Shown here: positions 1-6,787 of the stretch, piece by piece
How the letters are laid out: the number at the start of each line of letters is the position of its first letter
Numbering within the stretch: position 1 is the stretch's first letter
Assembly: GCA_964510225.1 (NCBI GenBank)
Contig: CAZEAN010000062.1
Span: 1-34,504 of the forward strand
Direction of reading: 5' to 3'
Source: CAZEAN01 sp964510225
Lineage (GTDB): Bacteria; Planctomycetota; Planctomycetia; Isosphaerales; Isosphaeraceae
DNA: 34,504 nucleotides
Program-made: the position numbers and the translations under genes
Notes under the pieces: generated by a model
Told to the model about the DNA's origin: nothing
Database searches by the model: none
Seen by the model: only the letters and a program-made list of their open reading frames with translations

Positions 1-467
1 TAGAATATGCGAACAAGCCGCGGCGGTCACGAAGAATCGGTTACAGTAGAACTAAGTGGTTATCAACAATGAATTCGATTGGCACTGGCGAGTCCTAAGG
101 AGGCCAGTGCCATCATCTTGGCAACTTTAGGTAGTCCGTCCGTTCCCGATGCATCTGTTGCCTCGGTGGGACAATACTCCGGACCCTTAGAGACTATCTT
201 GGTACTCTTCTAGCTTCGCAACCTCTTACTCCAAGGGGAAGTCCGTCAAGGAGTGGTGGCGTAGGATATTCGGAGAATCCCCAGCGTTACACGGCAATGA
301 TGACATTCATCCGCACGGCGAATACGATTCTTGTACCCTGTCATGGGTGTAGTATGTTCCTTGGAGCCAAGAGTTTCTGATTGACTAAAGGTGGCTTAGA
401 ACGTTGGTTTCAGACTATTCGAGTACTACTCATTCCGATCCGTTAGGTGCCTCCAATACGTGGCCAG
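1..467. other. Gene-poor left edge with one strong hairpin
   Basis: No convincing complete gene lies here. On the plus strand a frame open from the window edge ends at the TAG at 47-49 (…EQAAAVTKNRLQ) and could be the last residues of a gene outside the window, but about 15 residues cannot be judged. A perfect 10-bp inverted repeat (80-89 and 103-112, 13-base loop) follows 30 bases after that stop; it could be the end of that transcript, although no T-run follows. The remaining 350 bases to the stop of the small minus-strand gene show many stops in all frames and no tRNA-like arms. Confidence 0.5.
80..112. terminator. Strong hairpin, possible terminator of the gene left of the window
   Basis: The arms TGGCACTGGC and GCCAGTGCCA pair perfectly over 10 bp around a 13-base loop (90-102). 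The hairpin sits just after a possible plus-strand stop at 47-49. No poly-T follows, so factor-independent termination is doubtful; it may be a 3' end stabiliser or a structured RNA element. Confidence 0.35.
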
Positions 468-707
468 TCATTTCGACCCATCAACATCGACCGCTTCACT
501 CGGCAATTCCGATTGAGAGACCGTCTCGTTCATTATTGGAGCCGCAGTAGGCGATGTCTTCGTCCCACCCTTCGACCGAGGTGGCTCGGATAGATGGACG
601 GCGCACTGGGGGTGAATGCCCGCTCGAGAGTAAACAGGTTCGTTGCAAACTGGGCAGCGAGGCCTCGTCGAAGAGGCCCGGGGAGGGTTATGATAATATC
701 CCGGCAT
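468..707 (-). CDS. Small CPxC/HPxC zinc-ribbon-like protein
   Basis: This is a 79-residue protein if started at the ATG at 707, chosen because AGGAG lies six bases upstream; two further in-frame starts lie upstream (to 764) but lack a good ribosome site. Residues 17-34 carry CPVC, then about ten residues, then HPQC, a plausible single zinc-binding knuckle. The rest is polar, proline- and serine-rich and probably disordered. There is no signal peptide or membrane segment, so it should be cytosolic. I recognise the pattern as one seen in small planctomycete proteins but know no function; nucleic-acid or protein binding is only inferred from the knuckle. It lies downstream of the RRM gene on the same strand, separated by a hairpin, so the two need not be co-transcribed. 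Confidence 0.6.
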   Translation of the reverse strand: MPGYYHNPPRASSTRPRCPVCNEPVYSRAGIHPQCAVHLSEPPRSKGGTKTSPTAAPIMNETVSQSELPSEAVDVDGSK

Positions 708-802
708 GGTAGGCTCCTGACAAAGTCGTGAGGTCATGTTGCCGGTCGGTTGTCCTTGGCACACTTAGACTAAGCGCCTGGATAACTCAAACGAGAAGCT
801 CA

Positions 803-821
803 CCGGGCGTAGAATGCCCGG
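803..821 (-). terminator. Hairpin terminator after the RRM gene
   Basis: A perfect 6-bp GC stem (CCGGGC/GCCCGG, 7-base loop) lies about 30 bases past the stop of the RNA-binding protein gene on the minus strand. In that direction it is followed by a moderately T-rich stretch (GAGCTTCTCGTTTGAG). It fits a weak intrinsic terminator separating the RRM gene from the small CPxC gene. Confidence 0.45.
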
Positions 822-852
822 CTGCAACTACCGACAATTGCGCGAGGCGTAC

Positions 853-1137
853 TCAATAGCGACCACTGCCACGGCCACCCCGGCGATCTTCCCTGGGCTT
901 AGCCTCGTTGACTGTCAGCCGTCGACCATCATACTCGTGCTCGTTGAGCGACTGGATCGCGGCTTGTGCCTCGGCCTCTGTATCCATCTCCACGAAGCCG
1001 AATCCTTTGGAACGGCCAGTATCCCGATCCGAGATAACCTGCGCACTTTGTACAGATCCGTAGTGCGAGAATAGTTCCTGGAGGTCGGCGTCATTAATCT
1101 TGTAGGTCAAGTTACCCACGTACAGCTTCTTACCCAC
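853..1137 (-). CDS. RRM-domain RNA-binding protein
   Basis: A 94-residue single RNA-recognition-motif protein. RNP2 is LYVGNL (residues 5-10) and RNP1 is KGFGFVEM (44-51), both with the expected aromatic residues; the C-terminus is a short arginine/glycine tail (RRGGRGSGRY). The open frame extends to 1215, but the RRM begins immediately after the GTG at 1137, which has AGGAG seven bases upstream, so I take GTG as the start. Bacterial proteins of this small RRM + RGG design resemble the cyanobacterial Rbp family, where several are cold-induced; a role as RNA chaperone is inferred from that similarity. The upstream leader is long (perhaps 180 bases), leaving room for post-transcriptional control. 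Confidence 0.9.
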   Translation of the reverse strand: MGKKLYVGNLTYKINDADLQELFSHYGSVQSAQVISDRDTGRSKGFGFVEMDTEAEAQAAIQSLNEHEYDGRRLTVNEAKPREDRRGGRGSGRY

Positions 1138-1321
1138 CGCTGGACTCCTAGCGATAAAGCGAAGTTCCGCCTCAAGAGATTCCGCAACGAGGAATAGATG
1201 CTCCGGGCGGAGCACATCAGGTGGGAACGGCGAAAGAGAGGAACAGTGAAGGGCTCGAAGAATGCCAGCAGTGCCGCTCGGTCGTCAGACCAACCAGTCA
1301 TAACCATAACAAGAATAGCGC

Positions 1322-1349
1322 AAAATAGATAGTTCCCGGCAAAAAGCAA
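1322..1349 (-). promoter_or_regulatory. Possible sigma-70 promoter for the RRM gene
   Basis: Read on the minus strand, TTGCTT (1349-1344), a 16-base spacer and TATTTT (1327-1322) match a vegetative promoter. It would give a leader of roughly 180 bases before the GTG start of the RRM gene. A TTGACA box further upstream (1368-1363) lacks a properly spaced -10. Prediction by eye only. Confidence 0.3.
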
Positions 1350-1568
1350 TCATCGGAGCAGCTGTCAATAGGGCAAACCCCTAGACACCATACATTCTTA
1401 ATAGGATTACTTAATCATTTGTGCACATAATTTCTGTCCGTAGTCTACTGTATCGGAGGCTCTTTCCTCAGACTAATGAATTCTCAATCGAAATTGACGA
1501 GACACTACCAGACTTAAGCAATCGTGCCTGCGATCTACTTAGAGCAAGACTTATTACTGCTCTTATTC

Positions 1569-1769
1569 TCACTTAAGTTCTCTAAAAGCAATCAGGACTT
1601 CGCCTGCGTTGAGCGATTCGATTTCGGATGGAGGTTCGTACTTGCTTTGGATGGCATCACTTGGTCTGGTGGAATCTATTGCAGAGCCAGAGGGTCCATT
1701 TAGGAATACCGTTACGAAAGTGTTATCGTTGTCAACATGAATCGAATGAAGTACTGCACAATGAACCAC
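1569..1769 (-). other. Possible short gene or gene remnant
   Basis: A 66-codon frame starting with ATG at 1769. Its second half (EPPSEIESLNAGEVLIAFRE) reads like real protein with a balanced amphipathic composition, and it would diverge from the tct operon. Against it, there is no ribosome site, no recognisable domain, and its start region would occupy the space needed for the tct promoter. It could be the degraded end of an older gene. Confidence 0.2.
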
Positions 1770-1775
1770 CGAGTA

Positions 1776-3113
1776 ATGTCCAAGGGGTGGACACAGCCTT
1801 CGTTGCTGATTTATACACTTCTGCTGATGTTGCTTTGTATCGGATGTCAGTCAGAGTCAGAGTACCCCAACAAGCCAATCTTGATCATTTGTCCGTGGGC
1901 TACAGGAGGTGGTACTGATCGACTCTCCCGACAGTTGGCGATCCAACTTGAGCAAGAACTAGAGGTTCCCGTTAATGTGATCAACGCGACAGGAGGCTCA
2001 GGTGTTGTAGGGCATGCCCGAGGGGCGCGAGCGAAACCTGACGGCTACACCCTCGCGATGACCACTGTCGAACTGAACATGTTGCATTGGCGGGGGATGA
2101 CCGACCTCACCTATCGTGATTTTGAACCGTTGATGCTTTTGAATAAAGACAGTGCAGCACTCTTCGTTCGCGCAGATTCTCCCTGGACCGATCTCAGAGC
2201 CCTCCAGAAAGAACTCCAAGACAGAGAACAGCCTTTGAAAGCAACCGGGACCGCACAAGGTGGCATCTGGCATCTGAGTTTGCTGGGATGGCTAGATGCG
2301 GCCGGAATCCCTCCTAATGCTACCCTCTGGGTCTCTATCAACGGCGCTGGGCCATCGCTGCAAGAGCTGCTCTCTGGGCGTGTAGATCTAGTCTGCTGTA
2401 GTCTTCCCGAAGCAGCAGCACTACTACGGACGAATGAGATTCGCTGCCTCGGTGTGATGGCCGATGAGGGTCTTGCCGCCTTTCCCAACGTCGAGACATT
2501 TCGAGACCAAGGAATCGACTGGAGTTCCGGAGGGTGGCGTGCGCTCGGATTACCACAGGGTGTTCCAGAGGATCGGGTTGAACTTCTTCGAGCAACGTTC
2601 GAGCGGATCGTTGAGAGTGACCGGTACCGGCAGTTCATGGAGGAGAATGGCTTCAACATCTCCGAAGCGAGTCTGGCCGCCTGGAGTGAAGAACTTGTCA
2701 GGCTCGACGAACAGTTTGGAATAATCATGACCGGTGAGGTGTTCCAATCCGCTCAAGAAGTCGCCTATGGCCCCTACGTGTTCCCGACCATCTTAGCGCT
2801 CCTGTGTTCCATCGCATTGGTGGCGCTCATCGGTTCTCGGAAAATGAAGGGAAGTGCCCCAAAGAACCCTCGCGACAATCGGAATTTGCTGTTTCCAGTG
2901 GGTTGTATCCTTGGTTTATGCTGCTATGGATTGGTCCTGGAGACTCTCGGTTTTATCATTGCTTCGATCGCCTTTATGTTTCTTATGCTCAAGATACTTG
3001 ACGCTGGATGGTCTCGATCGTTCTTGATTCCGCTGATCGTTGTACCAACAGCCTATCAGGTTTTCTCAGTCTTCTTACGCGTACCGTTACCTCGAGGATT
3101 CTGGGGATGGTAA
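1776..3113 (+). CDS. Tripartite tricarboxylate transporter: fused TctC binding protein and TctB membrane subunit
   Basis: The protein (445 residues from the ATG at 1776; in-frame ATGs also at 1737, 1746 and 1761) starts with a lipoprotein signal ending in LCIGC, whose Cys is residue 24 from this start. Residues about 30-310 match the TctC/Bug solute-binding family: NKPILIICPWATGGGTDRLS near the N-terminus and KPDGYTL further on. The last 115 residues hold four hydrophobic segments ending in LRVPLPRGFWGW, typical of the small TctB subunit (DUF1468). Normally TctC is a free periplasmic protein and TctB a separate protein; here they form one chain anchored at both ends. The tctA stop-to-start gap is four bases, so they form an operon. 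Family substrates are citrate and other carboxylates; the ligand here cannot be read. Confidence 0.85.
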   Translation: MSKGWTQPSLLIYTLLLMLLCIGCQSESEYPNKPILIICPWATGGGTDRLSRQLAIQLEQELEVPVNVINATGGSGVVGHARGARAKPDGYTLAMTTVELNMLHWRGMTDLTYRDFEPLMLLNKDSAALFVRADSPWTDLRALQKELQDREQPLKATGTAQGGIWHLSLLGWLDAAGIPPNATLWVSINGAGPSLQELLSGRVDLVCCSLPEAAALLRTNEIRCLGVMADEGLAAFPNVETFRDQGIDWSSGGWRALGLPQGVPEDRVELLRATFERIVESDRYRQFMEENGFNISEASLAAWSEELVRLDEQFGIIMTGEVFQSAQEVAYGPYVFPTILALLCSIALVALIGSRKMKGSAPKNPRDNRNLLFPVGCILGLCCYGLVLETLGFIIASIAFMFLMLKILDAGWSRSFLIPLIVVPTAYQVFSVFLRVPLPRGFWGW

Positions 3114-3117
3114 AGCA

Positions 3118-4656
3118 ATGATCGAGACGATCCAGCAAGCAGCAGAGCAACTAGGATCTTCACCCGAAGTCTGGCTTGTGATTCCGCTCGCTGCCCTCTT
3201 TGGTGTCTTCGTCGGTGCCATCCCCGGACTGACCGCAACCATGGCGATGGCATTGCTGGTCCCGGTTACTTATTGGTTGGAGCCAGTACCGGCGTTGGCG
3301 GCAATCGTTACGATGGTCGCCTGTGCGATCTTCGCTGGAGATATCCCTACAACACTCTTAAGGATCCCCGGCACCCCTGCCTCGGCGGCCTACGCAGATC
3401 TCGCATTTGGCTTCACCAAGCGTGGGGTCCCTGAGCAGGCTTTAAGTCTTGCGTTGCTCTCAAGTGTGGTAGGAGGTCTCTTTGGTGCAATCGTCCTCGT
3501 CGTGATCGGTCGACAATTGGCTCGGCTCGCTGTTCTCTTTAGTGTTTCTGAGTACTTTTGGCTTTACTTGATCGGCCTCAGCAGTGCAGTGATTGTGTCG
3601 CGTGGTAACTGGATCAAGGCACTACTGGCGACACTACTAGGGCTCCTGATTTCGACCGTCGGATTGAGCGCGGTTCATGCAGAGGCTCGGTTTACGTTTG
3701 GCATACCGGAGCTTTACCAGGGTATTGGGTTTATACCAGCGATGATCGGGCTCTTTGGCTTCTCCGAAGTACTCAAGAATCTCAGTACGATAAACCAGGT
3801 AAAGACTAGCGATAATCGATCAGAAACCGATCTGAACGCGAAAGCCATTTCACGATCAACGGACAATATTACCCCACCTCGACATCGAATTGGTAGAAGG
3901 ATTGGTCCTGCGTTGCGTTCGGGTGGAATCGGGACCGTCATCGGGATGCTCCCCGGAGCCGGAGCGGATATTGGAAGCTGGGTCTCGTTGGCGGCATCAC
4001 GGCGGTTTGGTCGCGAATCCGAGGGAGAAGAGCGCGACCTCAACGAGCTAAGCGACGCAACCACGGCGAACTCTGCAGCGTTGGCCGGCGCCTGGGTTCC
4101 TGCACTCGTGTTCGGGATTCCGGGAGATTCGGTCACTGCGATTGCAATTGGTGTCCTGCTAATGAAGAACGTGAGTCCCGGGCCGTCAATTTTCGACGAT
4201 CAAGGGCCCTTAGTCCTGAATCTCTACCTCATTTTCATCCTGGCGAACATCGTACTACTTCCAATCGGTTGGCTTGCCATCAAGACTGGGAAGCAGGTAG
4301 TCAGGATTCCAAAAGCAGTGTTGCTGCCGATCATCCTACTATGTTGTGTTGTCGGAGCCTTTGCGATCAGTGGCAGCCGATTCGATATCGGCGTGATGAT
4401 CGGTATGGGAGTCCTCGGGTACACTTTAGAATATTTCCGCATTCCACTCGGCCCAGTGGTGTTAGGGATCATCCTCGGCGGTTCTCTTGAGGAGCGGTTT
4501 CTTCAGACCCTGACAGGCTCCAGTAGCTCACTGATTGGGTTTGTTGATCGCCCCGTTGCTGCATTACTTGCTCTATGTTGGATCTTGATGGTCCTGATTC
4601 CGCTCGGCATCGGGATCAAGGAGCAAATGCGACGCTCGACAACAACTGAGGCTTGA
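3118..4656 (+). CDS. tctA: Tripartite tricarboxylate transporter large permease TctA
   Basis: From ATG 3118, four bases after the TctCB stop, the protein is 512 residues, the usual size for TctA. It is hydrophobic throughout with about a dozen membrane segments. The two family signature loops are present: GAIPGLTATMAMALLVP near the N-terminus and GMLPGAGADIGSWVSL in the middle, which are the internal-repeat GxxPGxGA motifs, followed by ALVFGIPGDSVTAIAIGVLL. It should be the sodium- or proton-coupled transport channel in the inner membrane, taking solute from the fused TctC domain. The frame is open further upstream (to 3040), but that part overlaps the TctB-coding end and lacks family similarity. 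No two-component regulator (TctDE) lies nearby. Confidence 0.92.
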   Translation: MIETIQQAAEQLGSSPEVWLVIPLAALFGVFVGAIPGLTATMAMALLVPVTYWLEPVPALAAIVTMVACAIFAGDIPTTLLRIPGTPASAAYADLAFGFTKRGVPEQALSLALLSSVVGGLFGAIVLVVIGRQLARLAVLFSVSEYFWLYLIGLSSAVIVSRGNWIKALLATLLGLLISTVGLSAVHAEARFTFGIPELYQGIGFIPAMIGLFGFSEVLKNLSTINQVKTSDNRSETDLNAKAISRSTDNITPPRHRIGRRIGPALRSGGIGTVIGMLPGAGADIGSWVSLAASRRFGRESEGEERDLNELSDATTANSAALAGAWVPALVFGIPGDSVTAIAIGVLLMKNVSPGPSIFDDQGPLVLNLYLIFILANIVLLPIGWLAIKTGKQVVRIPKAVLLPIILLCCVVGAFAISGSRFDIGVMIGMGVLGYTLEYFRIPLGPVVLGIILGGSLEERFLQTLTGSSSSLIGFVDRPVAALLALCWILMVLIPLGIGIKEQMRRSTTTEA

Positions 4657-4842
4657 CTATCGTGCCATCCCGACGTGGTGGAAACTTAGCCTCGGCTGAA
4701 TTTCGGACTCCACCCAAGGCTGGTCATACTCACCAAAAATGCTCAGTGCGTCCTCGATTGGATACCGTTGCGGCCATTCATCCACCTCTCTATTTGTTCC
4801 ACGCTCGGTGTTGTTACGCTTACCTGGAGTTTGTTGATCCAA
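4657..4842 (-). CDS. Possible small acidic protein at the end of the SPFH operon
   Basis: A minus-strand frame with TTG at 4842 (61 codons) or GTG at 4785 (42 codons) fills the otherwise empty space between tctA and the last SPFH gene, overlapping the SPFH stop by 23 bases if the longer form is used. The sequence (DEWPQRYPIEDALSIFGEYD and on) has protein-like composition and codon use like its neighbours. No domain, signal peptide or membrane segment is visible, and no strong ribosome site supports either start. It may be a fourth member of the operon or chance. Confidence 0.27.
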   Translation of the reverse strand: MDQQTPGKRNNTERGTNREVDEWPQRYPIEDALSIFGEYDQPWVESEIQPRLSFHHVGMAR

Positions 4843-5761
4843 GCTCAGTTGAGGGCGTTGTGGGTTGGATTATACTCAGGTCGATCGGTTCGTTTGGAGT
4901 GAGGAGAATCGTCTGGCCAACTTCAGCGAGGCGCTCACGAATGGTGGTCTCGTGGAGTCGGCGGATGGCCAGAGCCCGATGACCGGAAAGTGACTGTCGG
5001 AGCGCCTGGAATCGGTCGGCTTCGGCCTTAGCAAGCGTAACCGCTCGATGCGACGCTGCCTCCGCACGATCAAGGCGGGTCTGGGCCTCCGCATGGGCCA
5101 CTGCCAACGTCCTCGTCTGATAGCCTTTGGCTTCTTCGAGACGTTGATCAGCCTGACTCCGCGCCGATTGTGCCTCGTCAAATGCAGGGGCAACTTCCCA
5201 AGGCGGCTGAACGTCGGCAAGGCTCACATCGAGTATTTCCAAACCCACCCTCGCTTTATCCAAATCACCGCTTAGTACATTCAACAGTTCGGTTGCGATA
5301 GCAAGCCTCTCGTCTCCAAGTGCTTCATCGATTGTCCGCGATGCTAGTGCCTGGGAGAGCCGTGCGGCAGCGGCTTCCTTAAGAAACTCTTGAACTCGCT
5401 CACCGAACAGCACAAACGCTGTCGGATCTGCAACACGGTACTGGACGATCGCCTCCACTCCGGCGAGATTAAGATCTCCCGTAAGGAACTCGCCCAGTCC
5501 CGGTGCTTCCGCGGCATCAGGAATCCCTGCTCCCCCAAGAACCAAACGCTGAATTTCATCAGTCCGGACTCGATCAAGTCGATCCAGACCCAATGGCAAA
5601 GACCAATGAAGCCCCGGGCGTAAAGGTGTTGCAAGCGCCTTGCCTAAACGCTGGACGACCATCACCTCGCCCGTGTCGACGACGACGAGCCCTGAAAGCA
5701 GGACAACGACTAGTCCGAGCAAGCTGATGGCCAGACCGATCCTCCTCAAGATTGACATCAT
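4820..5761 (-). CDS. SPFH-domain membrane protein, HflK-like (third gene of the ATPase/SPFH unit)
   Basis: A 313-residue protein with one N-terminal membrane helix (about residues 8-27) followed at once by an SPFH/band-7 domain: VDTGEVMVVQRLGK, then RPGLHWSLPLGLDRLDRV, the arrangement of HflK. Residues 195-270 form a long charged, alanine-rich helix (AEAQTRLDRAEAASHRAVTL), as in oligomeric SPFH cages. Its ATG overlaps the stop of the upstream SPFH gene by four bases (ATGA), pointing to translational coupling. HflK and HflC normally form a membrane cage around the protease FtsH; no ftsH lies in the window. It lacks the long glycine-rich N-terminus of proteobacterial HflK. A role as partner of the HflC-like protein and of the ATPase-bound SPFH domain is inferred from the operon. 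Confidence 0.85.
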   Translation of the reverse strand: MMSILRRIGLAISLLGLVVVLLSGLVVVDTGEVMVVQRLGKALATPLRPGLHWSLPLGLDRLDRVRTDEIQRLVLGGAGIPDAAEAPGLGEFLTGDLNLAGVEAIVQYRVADPTAFVLFGERVQEFLKEAAAARLSQALASRTIDEALGDERLAIATELLNVLSGDLDKARVGLEILDVSLADVQPPWEVAPAFDEAQSARSQADQRLEEAKGYQTRTLAVAHAEAQTRLDRAEAASHRAVTLAKAEADRFQALRQSLSGHRALAIRRLHETTIRERLAEVGQTILLTPNEPIDLSIIQPTTPSTELGSTNSR

Positions 5762-6783
5762 TCCTCGCCCTCACGGGGAGTACTAAATTCAGTTTGAGTT
5801 GAGGCGTCGACTGAGGAATCCGAATCGGCTGGAGATGGAATCGGCGGCTCTCCGTTCATCTCATCTCTGGGTGGCGCAATCGATAACGATGCGGGTCCTT
5901 CATTGAGGAGCCGGAGAAGAGGGCTTTCGGAAGAGAGAATGAGCGTTGACTGTCCATCGAGGATGGCTCGGTATGTTTCGAGTGTTCGGAGGAAGACAGC
6001 AAACTCTGGATCAAGCGCATGGGCTTCGTTGAGGAGACGGGTTGCTTCCGCCTGACCCTCCGCCTTAATACGTTCGGCCTCAGCTTCAGCTTCTGCCAAG
6101 ATCTGGTCGCGGTCGCGGTCCGCTTGGCTAGCAATCGTTTGGTAGGCCGCCTCCCCTTGAGCCCGGAGTTCAGCCGCAACCTGTCCCCGTTCTGATCGGA
6201 TCAAATCAAAGACAGCCGGTCGAACCTCTAACGGATGATTGAAGCGACTGAGCTGTACATCCCGTATAGAAACGCCAAGTTCGGCTTGAGCTTTGGTGTC
6301 GAGCCCAACCCTCACCATCTCCGTCATTTGCTCAAGCTCGCGCACGCCAGGATCGGTTGTAATGAGCTGATCGAGTCTCCGCTGTCCGATTGCATCGCTG
6401 ACTGCCGCAGAAACCCGCTCCTCCAGTCGTTGTTCCGCTGCTTCAAGAGAACCTGCCGCCCGGAGGAATCGTGCCGGATCAACAACCTGCCATATCACTA
6501 GACACACAACCTCGAGGTTCTTCTTGTCGCCCGTGATCACCTCGCGGGGCCTCGGACTAAAAATCTGAATGCGCCGATCCACAGCAAGCACACTCTGCCA
6601 AGGCCATTTGAGGTGGAGACCGGCTTCACGCTGATTCACGTTGTACAGAACTGCCGGCTCCCCAAAGTTCGTCAGGAGCACTGCACTCGATTCGTCGACA
6701 ACCAAGAGTGACCGCCAAGCAACGAATACCGCCAGTACAACGGCGAAGATCAAGGCTACTAATCGAAGTCGGATACGACCCAC
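5758..6783 (-). CDS. SPFH-domain membrane protein, HflC-like (second gene of the unit)
   Basis: A 341-residue protein beginning with GTG, four bases after the stop of the fused ATPase, with GGAGGAG upstream inside the end of that gene. One membrane helix (about residues 6-24) is followed by the SPFH domain with HflC features: VDESSAVLLTNFGEPA, EAGLHLKWPWQSVLAVDRR and DKKNLEVVCLVIWQVVDP. A helical stretch (about 200-260, containing AEAEAERIKAEGQAEATRLL) matches the HflC coiled arm, and YRAILDGQSTLILSSESPLL matches the distal region of HflC. The last 45 residues are acidic, Ser/Pro-rich and probably disordered, an addition to the usual HflC length. The likely product is one half of a heteromeric SPFH cage facing the cell exterior. 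Confidence 0.87.
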   Translation of the reverse strand: MGRIRLRLVALIFAVVLAVFVAWRSLLVVDESSAVLLTNFGEPAVLYNVNQREAGLHLKWPWQSVLAVDRRIQIFSPRPREVITGDKKNLEVVCLVIWQVVDPARFLRAAGSLEAAEQRLEERVSAAVSDAIGQRRLDQLITTDPGVRELEQMTEMVRVGLDTKAQAELGVSIRDVQLSRFNHPLEVRPAVFDLIRSERGQVAAELRAQGEAAYQTIASQADRDRDQILAEAEAEAERIKAEGQAEATRLLNEAHALDPEFAVFLRTLETYRAILDGQSTLILSSESPLLRLLNEGPASLSIAPPRDEMNGEPPIPSPADSDSSVDASTQTEFSTPREGEE

Positions 6784-6787
6784 TTCG

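Larger units (their letters stand above)
1138..1775. other. Long divergent gap between the RRM gene and the tct operon
   Basis: This stretch separates two divergent genes. It contains the candidate RRM promoter and leader, including a small hairpin GCTCC/GGAGC at 1200-1213, then an AT-rich block (about 1380-1600) without good ORFs. On the minus strand 1569-1769 is open for 66 codons (listed separately). No promoter of the tct operon could be picked with confidence. Confidence 0.5.

Noticed and set aside
2111..2728. 205-codon minus-strand frame inside TctCB
   Set aside because: Antisense shadow of the transporter gene, Ser/Arg-rich, no motif.
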